The notes under the pieces: model-generated
What the model was told of the DNA's origin: nothing
What the model saw: only the letters and a program-made list of their open reading frames with translations
Databases searched by the model: none
Position numbers and translations under genes: made by a program
Part shown: positions 33,093 to 45,844 of the stretch, in pieces
How the letters are laid out: each line of letters begins with the position of its first letter
Numbering within the stretch: position 1 is the stretch's first letter
Assembly: GCF_023278565.1 (NCBI RefSeq)
Contig: NC_064676.1
Coordinates: 4,092,001 to 4,156,000, forward strand
Direction: 5' to 3'
Source: Colletotrichum lupini
Lineage: Eukaryota > Ascomycota > Sordariomycetes > Glomerellales > Glomerellaceae
DNA: 64,000 nt

Positions 33093-34944
33093 CCTTGTGA
33101 TGAACAACAAGAGAGAATGACAGAATGGTGGAGAAAGATGCTTTTCCATCGTGCTTCATTTTTTTCGTCAACTTCAGGTGCAAATCTATACTTATTGCTT
33201 TTTGAAATAAATTGTCCAAGAGGGATAGTGAAAGAATCTTCAAACGCCGAGGTTGAAATGATAGTTGCAACAGATCCTATTATAAATCTACTAAATTTTG
33301 AGAAACAGGCATTGTAATTACGAGACTTTAGTACAACTAGGATGACACACTGCTCATATTATCATACAGGACCAGACCAGACGACCGACGAACTGATAAA
33401 CAATGTAATGAGATCAAGAGCAGTCAGTGTTCCTTCTCGAGCTTGACTTTCTGTCGAGCGCGAGGAGGCCATTATTCAATGAGCCGAAGCGAAGGGACGA
33501 GTCTTGATGAATAGCTCTCAACAACCTGTAAAGTACCCAACTCATTAATGGTCACATTACGAGCAAGATAGATGGACGGAAGGGCGGATGAGATCACTAA
33601 TCAGTTCCGACGTCGTAACGCTGTCGTGGTTGTTGTCGTTGTTAGTACAGGTAGGTCAGTTGTTCCATTGCCCTCGTTCCCCTTCTCGCCATCTTCTACC
33701 CTGCGTATACATACTTGCTCAGTACGCCCAGCACCCGCTGAAGGGATTTGTCGGACAGATCATTTCGGCGCCATCGTGTTGGACGCAACGGGTGCCTTGT
33801 GCCTGCTCTGGAGGATTGCCTCCGACGAGGCCCTCAGGTCGCCCGCCGCGTTTTGCCCAGGGTCTTCCGTCCAAGTCACGTACATTGCTTCCAGCTCCGT
33901 TCAGTTGCTACCTCCTCTTCGAGATGATTGCTATGGAAATACGCCCCGAGGAACGGCTGATGCCGCAGACCAGGCGAGGATCAATGATATATACTTACCT
34001 TCATACAAAGAAATACGAAATGGAAAAAAAACTATCCGTTTGGCATTAGAGATGGAGAAAACAGAAAATCGTTATACGAATGTTGACACCACCGCTTGCC
34101 CATCAATTCACTGTGAGGTAGAGGACCTGTGTAGAGAAAAGACCACCAGAGACGTTGTATAGTAGTACAAACGTAGGAAGCTTGTATTCAGACAATCCAA
34201 GCGTCACACTCAACTTGTATAAGAACCTCGAAGTGGCCTAGAAGTCTCTGGTCTAGTCCAATGGCCCAAAGGACATCTCACCACATCACAGTGCAGTTCC
34301 AAGCCAGACGAAAAGTGTTTGTACTTTTGTATTGATGCGGAAAATTAGCTCGGGGCAAGAAAACCTCCTCCATCACGTGTGCTTGTATCTATGTTCTGAC
34401 AGAAACATCTCTCCCCAGGAAAACAAGCCAATGCCTACTGCCAGTTGCCTTGTTTTCTTCACTCTTCCCACTTGCCCCGAGCGTACGAACAGAAAGACCA
34501 AAACAATGTCTGGGATCGAAAAACCCGCAGTGAGAAATACAATTACAATACATTCGAGAATCCCAGAATGCCGCCCCGTAAACGCCTTAGAAGTCAAAAG
34601 CAAGGTTTGAACCGGCCGATTGCCGAGCCAGGTATAATATGCATCGAATGCTTGGGGAAGGAGAAGAAAGAAATGCGCCCCGAGGGACCCGTTCATCTTC
34701 ATCGTTGTCATCATCGCCGTGTCGTGGACATCATGCCGGTCAAAGCCGGCTTCCACCCGTAAACACCATCCTAATTTGCCGCAATCTCCAAGGTTACCAG
34801 AACCCAACGCCAATTCATGCAGAACAACATGGACCGGTCGTGATCATCATCATCATAAGTGGTTAGTAAGTGGTCGGCCCGAGTCACGTGGCCCGGAGTA
34901 GAAACTCAAGAACGAGGGCCAGGCTGGATGCCTCTGCGTGTCAC
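33093..34944. other. Intergenic between transposon relic and CDC14
   Basis: The CDC14 gene ends here on the minus strand. An unspliced ATG frame of 196 codons (33572-34162) is the longest, but it shows no known motif and no codon preference like the neighbours. CACGTG hexamers occur near 34375 and 34885. No other feature was recognised. Confidence 0.45.
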
Positions 34945-37108
34945 CTAGGCACCAGAGACTTTGCGGGCCGTCGACGCCGCCGTGGCTGACGTTGCCGAGG
35001 TACCCACGCTGCCAACACGGCCGCTCGTCTTTCGAACTCCATCCTTGGACCTCGGCGACTCGCCCGATCGCTTACTGCCACGAACCTTGGTGAGAATGCC
35101 GGACGCGCTGCTGACTCTATCCACTTGCTTGACGCGTGATGTTCCGAGGTTCTCGACGTCATTGCTGGCATCGTTGTCGATGTACGTCTGGTACACAGCG
35201 GCAGCTGAGTGACTAACCGAGCGCTTTTCACTGCGACCAGGTGACGCGGACGGTTTCCGTTGCGAGCGCATGCGGAGGTGAATTTCTTCATCCGACTCAG
35301 CGCTATGAGAATGCTTGTGGACTGTGATGGTCTCGGCGTCTTGGTGGATGCCCGTTTCTTCCTCGACTGTTGCGGTGTATGAAGTTGACCTTTGGTATGG
35401 GTGGTGGCGGTCTGCCCTATTGGTCTTCCTCGGCTGACCAGGAGTCGGCGCTGGGAGGTAGTCTTCCTGAACCCCAATGTTATTGCGGTCGTGGTCGACT
35501 TCGCTCAAAGGCGTCCGGTTGGAGGTGCTTCGGTGCGGGGGCGTGGATGCCTGACCGGCACGAACCGACGTCTTCTGCATGGCGCGGATCGGGGTGCTGG
35601 GGACAGCGGCATTGGCGGCCATTTCTTTGCGGAGCTTGCGCTCGATGCGCTCCTCGATCCACCACTCACGGAAGATACCCTGGTTGATGTGAAGCCAGTG
35701 CTGCTGGGGACCGACGACCATACCGGGGCGCATGAAGCGCATAAAGGCAATGATCTCGTTGGCCGTGAAGCCGTGGCGGTAGATGAGGTATGCACCAATG
35801 AGGCAGCCTGTTCTTCCGAGACCGGCCTTGCAGTGGACAGCGATGCCCTTCTTCTTGACGGTGATGGTCTCGTGTGCCAGTCTGATGAACTTGCGGACAG
35901 TGGTGAGAGGCGGGCAGGTGCCGTCGTCGAAGATCATATCGAGGTGAGAGATGCCCATTGACTCGAAGAAGGACGGGGAGTACAGAGGCGAGTTGAGGCG
36001 AACAACGAGGCCAATGTTTCTCTCGGTGAAATGCTTCAGAACGTTCTTAAAGGGTTGGGGAAGCGTCTTGTTGGCATCCAACTGGCCGAGTGACTTGGGA
36101 AGCGCATCAAATTCCTCAGTGCCTTCGAGGACCTTAGCAACGGGTGTGTGTTGCGGCGAGGCAAAGGCCAGGAAGTGTGGCGTGATCCAGTTGAAGTCTC
36201 CGTGCTCCACTCTCTCAAACTTCTCATACTCGTCGAGGTCGAAGTTGTCGAGGGCGCAGCAGCCCTCCTCCTTGGCCTTCCAGACGCCGTAGACAACATC
36301 TTGGACGGTGATGCCGTAGTCGGCCTGAGAGTATCCAGCGTCGCGGAAGGGCATCAAAGGTGGGTCGACTTGAGCGATGGGGGCCAGGGCCAGATGCGGG
36401 GGCCAGTTCTGAATAAGGACCATGTAGCAGGCGAGCATGCAAGCAGCGTTGGCGCGACCTTGTAAACTGTTAGCTGGGGGTTCCCATGACAACTATCTAA
36501 TACCGCCGACTCACTTCTGGGGTCGGCTCTACTCCAGAAGACAATTGGGCGATCCTTATTCTCCTTGGCACCGAGGACGTCATGGAACTGCAGGGCGAAG
36601 CGGTACAGGTGACCAATGTGGAGCGGGCCAAAGTCGTGGTGGAAAGCATTGTACAGGAGGGTATCGTCGACGGTGAAGTAGTACGGTGTTTGACGGGCGG
36701 CGGTCTGGACGGGTGTCGGGCCTTCGGCCGCTCTCTGTGATCGCTTTCTAGGTGAAGACTGGGCAGCTTCACCGTAGGGGAAGATGGTCTCGGCCGTGGG
36801 CGGGTGGATGTAGGCGGCCAGGTACAGGCGGTCTGGAAGCCAAGTCAGAATTGAGATTGGTAAGAAGGCGCAATAGAGGTAGGGATGAAGCTGGGGTAAG
36901 GCATAGTTGAAGCTGTCGCATGTTGCGCTTACGTCGGCTTGCGGCGAGCGAGGCGACCGAGACGGCGCAGGATAATGATGCGACATGGTTGTGATGTTGA
37001 GGGCGGGCAAAATGCACGATTTGGGAGTTGAAAGAGCACGCGCGATAACTCACCTGGGATGTACTCAATGACCTGGCCCATGTTGGCACTCTTGGATGAA
37101 GGCGCCAT
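34945..37108 (-). CDS. CDC14: Dual-specificity phosphatase Cdc14
   Basis: Exons (minus strand) 37108-37054, 36832-36515 and 36458-34945 give 628 residues. Domain A (about 15-190) starts with GQVIEYIPDRLYLAAY. Catalytic domain B carries the signature HCKAGLGRTG, with nucleophile Cys334 and Arg340, followed by Cdc14-specific FMRFMRPGMVVGPQQHWL. The C-terminal 230 residues are Ser/Pro/Arg-rich and probably disordered, with likely Cdk sites and nuclear signals. Family knowledge: Cdc14 removes phosphate from Cdk sites of the S/T-P type and supports mitotic exit, septation and, in filamentous fungi, sporulation and virulence. Intron 1 is 221 nt and intron 2 is 56 nt with a GCTAAC branch site. The ATG lies 45 bp from the second in-frame Met (MGQV); the longer start has A at -3. 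It is divergent from PCC1. Confidence 0.96.
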
Positions 37109-39007
37109 TGGGACTCGTGAGTCTCTGTTTCCTCTCTGAAGCTATTGTCCGGTTGAGGTTGGGATGAGGCAGTTGCTCTCGGCGCCGGAAACCAAGATGC
37201 AACTTGGAGGAGGCTGGAGGCTGGAGGGGGTCGAAATGATCAAGGCAGGCGCCGAGATTATCCAGAGGCGAGGCTACTCCTTTGTATGCGAAGTAATGCG
37301 CGCGCAAGGGAATTCGGGAAGGCGGTCCCTGGGAAAAGCGTCGTGCAGCAAATGGGTGCGGGATTGTGAGCTGGGTTGAGGCAGGAATGTTGAAATGGCT
37401 GGTCTGAAACAATAACAACAACAAGCAGCTACTGTACACCTTTTCGGTTTTGATGTTTTTTTCTTTCCTGGTCTGACCCAAAAAGCTGCGACGCCCTTGC
37501 GGAGAATAGAGAAGGAAGCGCAAGAGAAAACAGCAACCCGACTCAAGGGAGATGTGATGCTTCAAGGGCGGACAAGACAATTGTCGGAGTCTATTGGGAG
37601 GATGAGGTAAAAGGAAGGTATTGCGAAAGCGCAAAGGAGACCGAGTGACGGTGTTTTTGTATGGTTTGCTGTGTGTTTTGCTCCAAGCGGTCAATATGGG
37701 GCCGGCCCAAAACAGCAAGGGTCGGTTGTTGTTCCCTTAGCCTTCTGTGCAGTGTGGCGCCCCCCAGGTGGCCCCCCCTGCACCACGGCGACCACCGCGC
37801 TGTGGTGTGTTCTGGCCCTGCTCATCCAGTCTTGTGCTGGCTGCCGGGCTGCCAGGTTCGTTGTCACGACAACCTGCCAGGGGGAGCACTGGCCAGGTGC
37901 GCCTCCTGACGGATGGATCGAACCGTCCCATTGGCTCACAACGCCTGAGGCAAACGCACCCGCCTCAGATCCCGCTTGGCTTACCACCTGGACTAAGATA
38001 TCTACCACCTCACCACCTTACCGTGGGTAAACAGGTACCAAGTATCTTCCCTTTACCATGGAAACTAAGCCCTTTGCAGCATCTGACGGCTGTTGACCAC
38101 CGCTTGCGCAGCTAATGCCCAAAAGAAATGCCCCCTTGCTCTCTCTCCAGGTTCTATCGGTTTGTTCCAACAATAACAAACCAGCCAGGCACAGATGGGC
38201 AACCGTCTCCGCATGAACTCGTTTAAGCCTTCTCAGGTTGCTTATCGGGCGGCATTGCATCAGACAACATGTGAGCCGCCAGGGCAACCCCACGTTGCGC
38301 ATCTCGTCCCTCTGTGGACTCTTGAACTGTGGGCTCTACCTTACCTTACCGTCTACGGATACGGGATAGGTATGGAACAACACGCACTTCATCCATCCCG
38401 TTGGAACCAATAGAACATGTGTGTAAGTCAAAGAGGTCACCAAGTCACCTTGGGGACGGCCCGAGAGCCCTTGTGCGTGTGCGTTGGCTACATTGCTTGA
38501 TTCTGTCGTGTGTCACATTCGACCCTAGACTGAGATGCCGCCATGGAAACAAGCCCGTGGAATGGCGGGGCACTGTGCTCCCTACTACGTAGTCACACTA
38601 TCCTTACTTTTCTCGGTCCCTCCAAGGTTTGTGCTCACCTCATGTTTCCGTCCCGCTGTCCCGCTCATTGTTTGGTTTCTTCAAGGTACGCACGCAGTAC
38701 GTACAGTACGTTACTTTGGTGTTTGCCGGCCGGACAGGAATTTTCTTGCGCCGCCAATGACGACTTTGCCTTCTCTTTCTGCTTCCTGTCAAGTTCCTTT
38801 TCAGGAAGATCTCCATCCCTCCCCCACAGAGCCGCCGTGACAGCGCAACATCGACGGGGCTTGCCCATTTCTGTCCACCCAAGGCACCTCATCACTTTAC
38901 TTACCTAAGATAGTCTACCTGACTATCTCTATCTCGATTTCACCCCTCCCCCTCCCTCCACATCCCACCTCCAAGCGCAGAACTCCCAGCGCCGAGAATC
39001 CCCAACC
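37109..39007. other. Divergent promoter region of CDC14 and PCC1, no gene seen
   Basis: A 1.9-kb spacer. It contains TACCTTACC-type iterations near 38338-38352 and C-rich stretches (37780-37900; 38930-38990), the latter just before the PCC1 ATG. No conserved protein frame was found. Confidence 0.5.
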
Positions 39008-39460
39008 ATGGCCGTCCACAACACCATTGACCAAGAGTTCCCCTGCTCATTGTGAGTTGTCGCCGCCATACCCAGATCCCGCATGGACCCCCCCCATTTC
39101 TCCTCGTATTTGTACCATACCCACCTCATAGAGGTACAAAAAACTGAGACATGCGAAACGATTAGAACAATCAACGTCCCCTTCCCGACCCCGCGCCTAG
39201 CCACCGTTGCGCACAAAGCCCTCGCCGTCGACCAAGAACTGTCTCCCCTCGTCCGTCGCACCTTCTCCATCGATTCCGACTCACCGACTGACGCCGGCGC
39301 CGACGCTGCTTCCGTCCTGCGCGTACACTACAAGGCCACCACAAACCGCATGCTTCGCGTGGCCGTCAACGGCCTCATGGAGAGCCTGAACCTCGTTGTC
39401 GAGGTCATGGAGGAGCTGGATGTTGATGTTTTGGAACACAACCGGGACTCTTCGCAATAA
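39008..39460 (+). CDS. PCC1: EKC/KEOPS complex subunit Pcc1
   Basis: Exons 39008-39051 and 39166-39460, joined in phase 2 (Ser-Leu-Thr-Ile), give 112 residues. The protein shows the CTAG/Pcc1 family layout: a first strand TINVPFP, then the helix RLATVAHKALAVD, a charged loop, the strand VLRVHYKATTNRMLRVAVN, and a last helix GLMESLNLVVEVMEELD. Family knowledge: Pcc1 dimerises and bridges Kae1 in KEOPS, which makes the t6A37 modification of tRNAs reading ANN codons; the complex has also been linked to telomere maintenance and transcription. The intron is 114 nt. The usual length is 90-120 residues, so the gene looks complete. It is convergent with the NUC-1-like gene. Confidence 0.93.
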
Positions 39461-40000
39461 GGGGCTCGGAAAAGAAAGAGAAGGAGCAGTGAAGACGGGG
39501 AGGGGAGAAAAGAAAAACGCCTCTCGTGGATTGCTACTCGAAATATGGGAAACTAAAAGGAGAGAAAAAAAAATACAGCTGATCGCTGGAAATCCAAGAC
39601 AAGAGAGCGGGAACGAAGTCGCACGCGATGGGAAGAGAAGACGGGAAACGATGCATCATGACTTCATTTTTTACATTTTTTGTGATACCCTAGAATACAC
39701 AGCCACATGATATGTGACATGATCACAAGGCGCCAGTGCTCTCTCTGTAGAGCTCTAGTCTAAATTTGCTTCTAGATTCTCCTGAGCCTAATACCTTAGC
39801 TTCAGGCAGGCTTGTGCCGGCGATGACCCCTAATGCGGCCAAGTACAGCAAACGTGGCAGGATATGTTTCCTAACGGTTATACGACTCCAGATATCCCTC
39901 TATGGCCCCCCTTAATTACTTCATATATCATGCCCGCCCGGTCTCTTGACCAATATATTGTCTCTGTGGCTCTCAAGGCCATCATTACAGACGCGCTCGT
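39461..40000. other. Shared 3' region of PCC1 and NUC-1-like gene
   Basis: A 540-bp convergent spacer, purine-rich for the first 190 bp after PCC1 and then AT-rich. No gene was seen. Confidence 0.5.
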
Positions 40001-42109
40001 CTAGCTCTCCACCGCCTCCTTCTGCTCCAAGGACTTTTCCTTGAGCTCCAACTTCTTCTCCGCCTCCTCGGCTCGCTTGTTGGCATCGGCGACTTCCTGC
40101 TTGAGCTGTTTAATGTATTCAATGGCCAGCTCAACGGTGCTGGCTTTACTGTTCGGCGCCCCTCCAGCCTTGGCCTCTTTTTCTCTCTCTTTCCTCTCTT
40201 CGCTTTCGCTCTTGGATTCCTTTGGCGGCTGCGGCAGCAGCGTCGCAATCTCTTGCAACGCCGAGTTGATTCGGTTCCGGCGGCCCTGTTCCGCAATCTT
40301 GTGAGAAGTACGCTTTGATGTGAGGTTGGTCGACAGTTCGCTGGGATACGTCACACCGGGCACGGTATTGCCCTCGAGGATGTTCTGATAGTTGGACTTT
40401 GACATTAACAGACGAGATGCGGTGTCTTCGGCGGACATGCCACCGGGGGTTCCAGGTAGGAGCGGCTTGATGCTAGGAGATATCCTCGGCCGCAACGCAG
40501 GCGAAACGTGTACCGAGCTCACGCTTCCCCTCTTGCTCTGGCTTCCCCTGGCCAACAGCTTTGGCGTTTTCCGCGCTGATGGACCTGAAGATCCAGGAGC
40601 AAGGTTCGGGCTCGCGCTGGCTGACGCAGCAGCGGTGGGTTTGGCGAATACAGGGGAAGGGAGCGGCTGGAAGGACGACCCCGCAGCCGTGCCAGGGTCC
40701 ACAGGCGACTGAGTCGGCGTTGATGTGTCCAGTCTAGAGGGTTTCGTTTTTGATGAAGAAAAGTTCACGGATTCGGGCAACTCGAACGATTCAATATGGT
40801 CTGATGGGCCTAGATCGAGAGGATTTGATGAGGCGGAGTTGTTTGCGCTGGAAGCAGGCAGCTTCATGAGAGAGGCCGGTGTGGCGGGAGACGGCTTCCC
40901 TTGAACGTGAGCCGGAATCCCGGGATGAGGCTGAGGTTGAGGTTGAGGTTGAATAAAGGGTGATTTGCTCGATTGCTTCTGTTGCGGAAGAGGTGGCGGG
41001 GGCATATCTGAAAGGTTCTCCGGCGATACTGACGCATTTTCAGACTCCTCGCTGCTCATCGGGGCTGGCAGAGCCGTCGAAGGAAGCATCTGATCCAACC
41101 CATCCTCGTTCACCTCCCGCATTTCCGAGAGAGCCTGTGATACCATCTTCGGCGTGGGTGTTGCCCTTTTGCGCTGTGGTTTTGAAATCGGCGACTGTCG
41201 CACACTAGATTTGGCCTTGGCTCTCGAGGCGTTGGTCTTGCGGGCCTTCTTTGATAAATCTACCACAGGCTGTTGCGCGGTCGTGGTTTCAACATCCATC
41301 TCGGCTGGTGAATTGTGGTTTGAGAGGGACGATCGACGGTCGTAAAGCAGTCCCTGGTCGCTTTGCGCGTGTAGTGCCGGCGAGGTGAGAGGGCTGAAGT
41401 ATGCGCCTGGAATTGTAAATCCGCCAGCTTCCATCTGGAAGTGAGGATCCAACGGTGTTACAGCTGGCGAGACCAAGGGAGTGAAAGCCATCTATTACGT
41501 TCAGCTAAAGAGGTTCGTTGCACTGCGAGGGGGGTCAACTCTTACATCCTGCTGCTCCTTCATCCTTTGATACCTGCTGCCAAACATGGGCGTCTGGCTT
41601 TGGTCGTTTGAGTAGAACTGGTTGCTGGCGGGCGGCATTTCGAGACTCTGAGGTGTAGGGGGAACGGCGTGTGTCTGGCTAGCGTAGTATGCGACTTGTT
41701 GTTCTTGTATCTGGCGATGTTGCTGTTGCATCCTTTGCTGCTGTAGGTACTGTATCTGGGCGTCGATTTCGGTAATGGCATCGGTTGACGTCGACGGGGG
41801 AATCATTTGAGTCTGTATAGCAGGGTGCGCGGCGGCCGTTGTCATGTTGATAAGCTGCGCTTGCATAGCAGAGGTGGTAGCTCCCATGAGCATGGACGTG
41901 TCGGTTCCTCCCATCTGAGTATCGATCTGCTCGCGACCAGGCTGATGCATGATGCCGGTCCCGTTGCCAGTCTGATAGTCGTTGAAGTCGAAGGGCATCG
42001 CATCGCTGAGGTTGCCCATCCCACCCAAGTCCAAGAATTGCTGAAACTCCTCATCGTGGTTTGGTGCCAAAGTCGGGTCCTGGGGGTTCCAAGAGGCGGC
42101 GTCCATCAT
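40001..42109 (-). CDS. bHLH phosphate-starvation regulator (NUC-1/PHO4 type)
   Basis: Exons (minus strand) 42109-41546 and 41491-40001 give 684 residues; the 54-nt intron has a GCTGAAC branch site. The first exon is Gln/Met/Pro-rich, with a glutamine-rich helix (IQYLQQQRMQQQHRQ) that may activate transcription. The second exon opens with FTPLVSPAVTPLDPHF, a segment I associate with Neurospora NUC-1. The bHLH runs from about residue 578 to 655: basic region SKRTSHKIAEQGRRNRIN, which has the H-E-R pattern of CACGTG binders, then helix 1, an acidic loop, helix 2 (TVELAIEYIKQLKQEV) and a short leucine/coiled-coil tail. NUC-1 turns on phosphatases and phosphate permeases when phosphate is low and is held back by PREG-PGOV. 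The start could be Met1 or Met2 (adjacent). It is divergent from VelB. Confidence 0.88.
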
Positions 42110-45100
42110 GGCTACACTGAAGGTTGCGGCTCCGGCTCGGAGAATTTCGAAGCCCGGACTGCAAATGGCGCTGTCGTGGAAACACCGTCGAATCTTGTGC
42201 GCCTTCCTTTTTGCAATATCCGATTTCTAAGATCCTGATCAATGAGCTCGATTGGCGCGGTCGTACGCCGATAGCGACAGTCGTTGAAGTATGTCGGGGT
42301 GAAATAGGTGAGAGAGGCTCAGTAGGTTGCGCATAAGGCAGTGTATGGAACGTAAAGGCACGGCTTGTCGTGGGGTTCTGTTCGAGGGGCGTGGGGAATA
42401 CGGGATGAAAATGTGCCGGGCGCAAAGTGTAAAGCGCAGTGCCTCGCGCCGAATGAATTCGGTGGGAGACTTCGCTCTCTCAATGCCAAGAAGAATTCGG
42501 GTTTTGAACAACCTGTGACGGAGTGATGGACGAGGTTGAAAGATGGTGTTGGAAACAGGAAAACCTGTCTCTCTTGGTGGAGAGAGAGAGGCTGGAGAAG
42601 ACGAGCCGACGGAGCTGAGGGACTGAGAGGCAGTGGCAGTGGCAGCGAGCAGGTGATAATGGTGGGAATGGTGGGGGGAGACACACCTACTGCGTACATA
42701 CGCATTAGTGCACTAGAGAAGGAGGTGGGACGGGGGTGCATTCAGATGGATGGATTGCCATTGGCAGCCGGTGAGTGGTTGACGAGCCCGTGGACACATT
42801 TTTTTCTCGCGTACCTTGGACTGGCAGACCCAAGCTTTGCCTCGATAATCGACTGCTTCCTTGCTCAGGACATGGATGACAAGTGAACTGGCCCGTGCCC
42901 GGCGCATTCATGCTTCCAAGGACTCCCCAGTACAGGGATTTTATTATGTGATTATTGTTGAGCTATCCGTAACTGCACTAGGTTTCTGTAAATTGGTCGA
43001 ACCGACCGACACGCGGTTAAATTGGGAAGCAGAAAAAAAAAATACACAGTATGATATCCGTTACTCCCGTACTCAGGGATCCTACCCGAACAATCTTACC
43101 AACGGCAACATGTCATGTTGGCGGGTGTATCACCACCAGCGACACCCGCTAGCACCTTCAGATCTCGGATCGTCAGCAGGTTGGATGAGGTCACAGGACA
43201 ATCCTGAGCGATCGCCGCGCCTATGAATACCCATCATAGCCGCAAGGTAAGGTATGTTTGCGCTGAAGCCGCAGTCGAAGATTATTCGCTGCGAAACAGT
43301 TGCCCAACACGGTTTCAAGTCCGATCACTTACCTACTGGCCGGGAATATCCGCCTTCGCTTCAAGCACTGTCCGAACCCTCGGGCAATGCTCAGTGTGAA
43401 CTATGAAGTGAGCAAGCATTTCCCTGCGTCTAGTTAGACCATTCCATATCTCCGGAGACAACACCACGAGGATACTTATCTCAGGCTACTATACAGTTCA
43501 GGACTATGTATCTACTCCGTACGCATCTTGGCCAAGTTCTACTTGCCTGCCACTATCCCAGGGGTCTTTTGTCTGTGCTCAATCTGACCCTGTCCAACCT
43601 TCTCCATGAGATAAGAAACCTCCTCTTTTCTTTCAAGTTTCAACTGACAACAGTGGAGGTATTACACTATTTCCAGATGGCCCCTCTCGGACTCGGAATG
43701 ATTGTCGGGGAAACCACAACGTGCAATGGCTGGTATTTTCTCCCCAACCATGGCACTCACCCAGCCATCGTCCCACGACTTCCCAGTCACGGCGCTGGAG
43801 AGTTCAATTATGAGGACGGGACGAGGGGAGAAATTTTCTCACCCGATGTCTTTTTACGGATTGGCGCTCCGATCACACCGAGGCCTTGAGCAAGCAAGAT
43901 TGACTTAAAGTGGATCCGGACCCTCATCGGCAACGGCGCCGGCGCCGCGCCACGCAAGTTCGTCGGAATCGAGCTCGAGCTTTAACCGCTCCAAGCCCAA
44001 GACTCGCTGTTGCTTCCATACTAAGGAAACCTTGGGATGCGAGATGCCAGCTGAGGTATGGTAAGCTTCCCAACCGCCCAGAAGAGTCAAGAGACATCCC
44101 GCAGCCAAGCCCATCACGGCAGACGTCAAAACTGACAGCCCAGGCAGGCTCTCTCTAGCCAGCAGGCGGAGCCATGTTCCACACTACGAGTCCGTGACTC
44201 GTGAGCTTGTCTACTCGGGTCCCATCTCGGATCTCCGACTTCGATCCTGACAGGCGTCGTAGGCCCATAGTGCGGTTATTTAATATCCAGCCCGGAATCG
44301 GTGCTGCACTGCCTGCAAGTCATGAGCGATGAAGGGACCAGAAACGGGGTCAGACGAACAATGCAACCTGTCGCCTTTGGTTTAATTTGGATGACCGGTA
44401 GTTGGGTACTGCTGATTGACATTGGGCCCAGGTTGCAGTCGTATTGGTCTCCCAAAGTCCAGGGTCCATTGAGACTGATGAAGAAGAGCATCGTCATCAA
44501 GGGATGTCCTTGTTGCTGCTTTAGGTTCTCACACGAGCTGCTCACGTTACCGAGTGACGGCTCGAGTTGCCCCCTCTCTGCGTTTGCCTGCCCCTCTACG
44601 AATGCCTAGGTAAGTTCCCAAAGTCACGTTGTATGGAAAGTGTGGTAGGAAACGGCGGTTGTTCTATCTATCCGAACGATCTCGCCAATGACTCTCTCGC
44701 AGTTAGGTGTAAATATACACCTACCTTAACCTCTGCCTTGAGCTGTGTTAGTCAACAGACATAATCTCCAGTGAAAGTCGTTAGGTAACGGAGGTTCTAG
44801 AACACCACCGTTAATGTGCGTCGTCGTCGTGGGGGTTGAAGGGCGGGGGCCGAGGGTGCAGATTTCCGAGTGCAACCATGATTAGGTCAGCTACTAGTGA
44901 CGATCAGCGCCACATATCTGCTTGGCGACGCTTCCTGCACCGCCATATTGTGGCTACAAAGCATCAGATGGCCCAAGCTTAGGTTTGGTGGCTGTACATC
45001 ACGTGAAAGTCCTCCTGACTCTCTCCATGTCGCGAGAGTGTCGCATGGGTACCGTACTTGGTGGAAACATGGCTCGAACCACTGTCATTGCTGAATCATC

Positions 45101-45844
45101 CTTGCCCTTCGTGCCAGAAACGGCCAGAGACGTCCAGTACGAGTAAGGAAGACCTCTCGGAAGCATTCATGCGGGAAACCAGGTCGCACAAAAAATTTCG
45201 AGGGATTTGTTGCGACTCTTGAATATCAGATGTAGTAAATGAGAGCAAACTGATGGCAGAAAGGAAATAGAGAAGCATCATTCGGGATTTATTCAAGGAG
45301 ATCTTCGTCAGTGTAACAATATCTAAAGAAGCCAAGGTTTGTTCAAAACTCGATACCTAAGTTGGACGAACAGCTACGCAGCAGGTACGATGTACGAAAA
45401 GGCAACTTGCTTGCAGGCTACTGCCCGCCGCTGCCCGCCGACCCACTACTTACTTGAGCGGGCTTACAGCTGAATGGTCGACGGGAAGCAAGCATTCGAG
45501 TGGGTGCTCGCTCGGTCTCACCCAAACGGCAAACCAAAACACTCCTTTCCCCTCAGCTCCCGCCCCCTCCCCCTCCACTTCACCTTGTCGCTCCCGTTCT
45601 CCAATTGTTCGGCCGCTTGCTTACCTTAGCTCTGTCCCGTCACGTCTCTGCACTCTTGGAGCTACCTTGCAGTACCTTATTACTACGGCACAAGCTCAAC
45701 CATCTAAACCCGAAACCCAAAAACACCATACACCTGTATACCCGCCCGGGCCCAGGTATATAATCCGATCTCCCAAGATCCTGTCACAATCCATCACCGA
45801 CACCTGCCATCCCACGGTTAATTGATTCCTCAAATACCCCAACC
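42110..45844. other. Divergent 3.7-kb spacer between NUC-1-like gene and VelB
   Basis: No supported gene. It includes a perfect 8-bp-arm hairpin (43121-43128 with 43142-43149), one CACGTG near 45001, and a C-rich run at 45545-45600 before the probable VelB promoter. Long regulatory spacers are common for fungal regulators, but nothing more can be shown. Confidence 0.5.
45757..45764 (+). promoter_or_regulatory. Possible TATA element of VelB
   Basis: TATATAAT lies 81 bp before the VelB ATG, in an otherwise C-rich region. The motif match is the only evidence. Confidence 0.3.

Noticed and set aside
36354..37010. Alternative N-terminus for CDC14 reading through intron 1
   Set aside because: The segment upstream of PDRLYLAAY in this frame has no Cdc14 similarity. 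The spliced start MAPSSKSANMGQVIEYIP fits the family.
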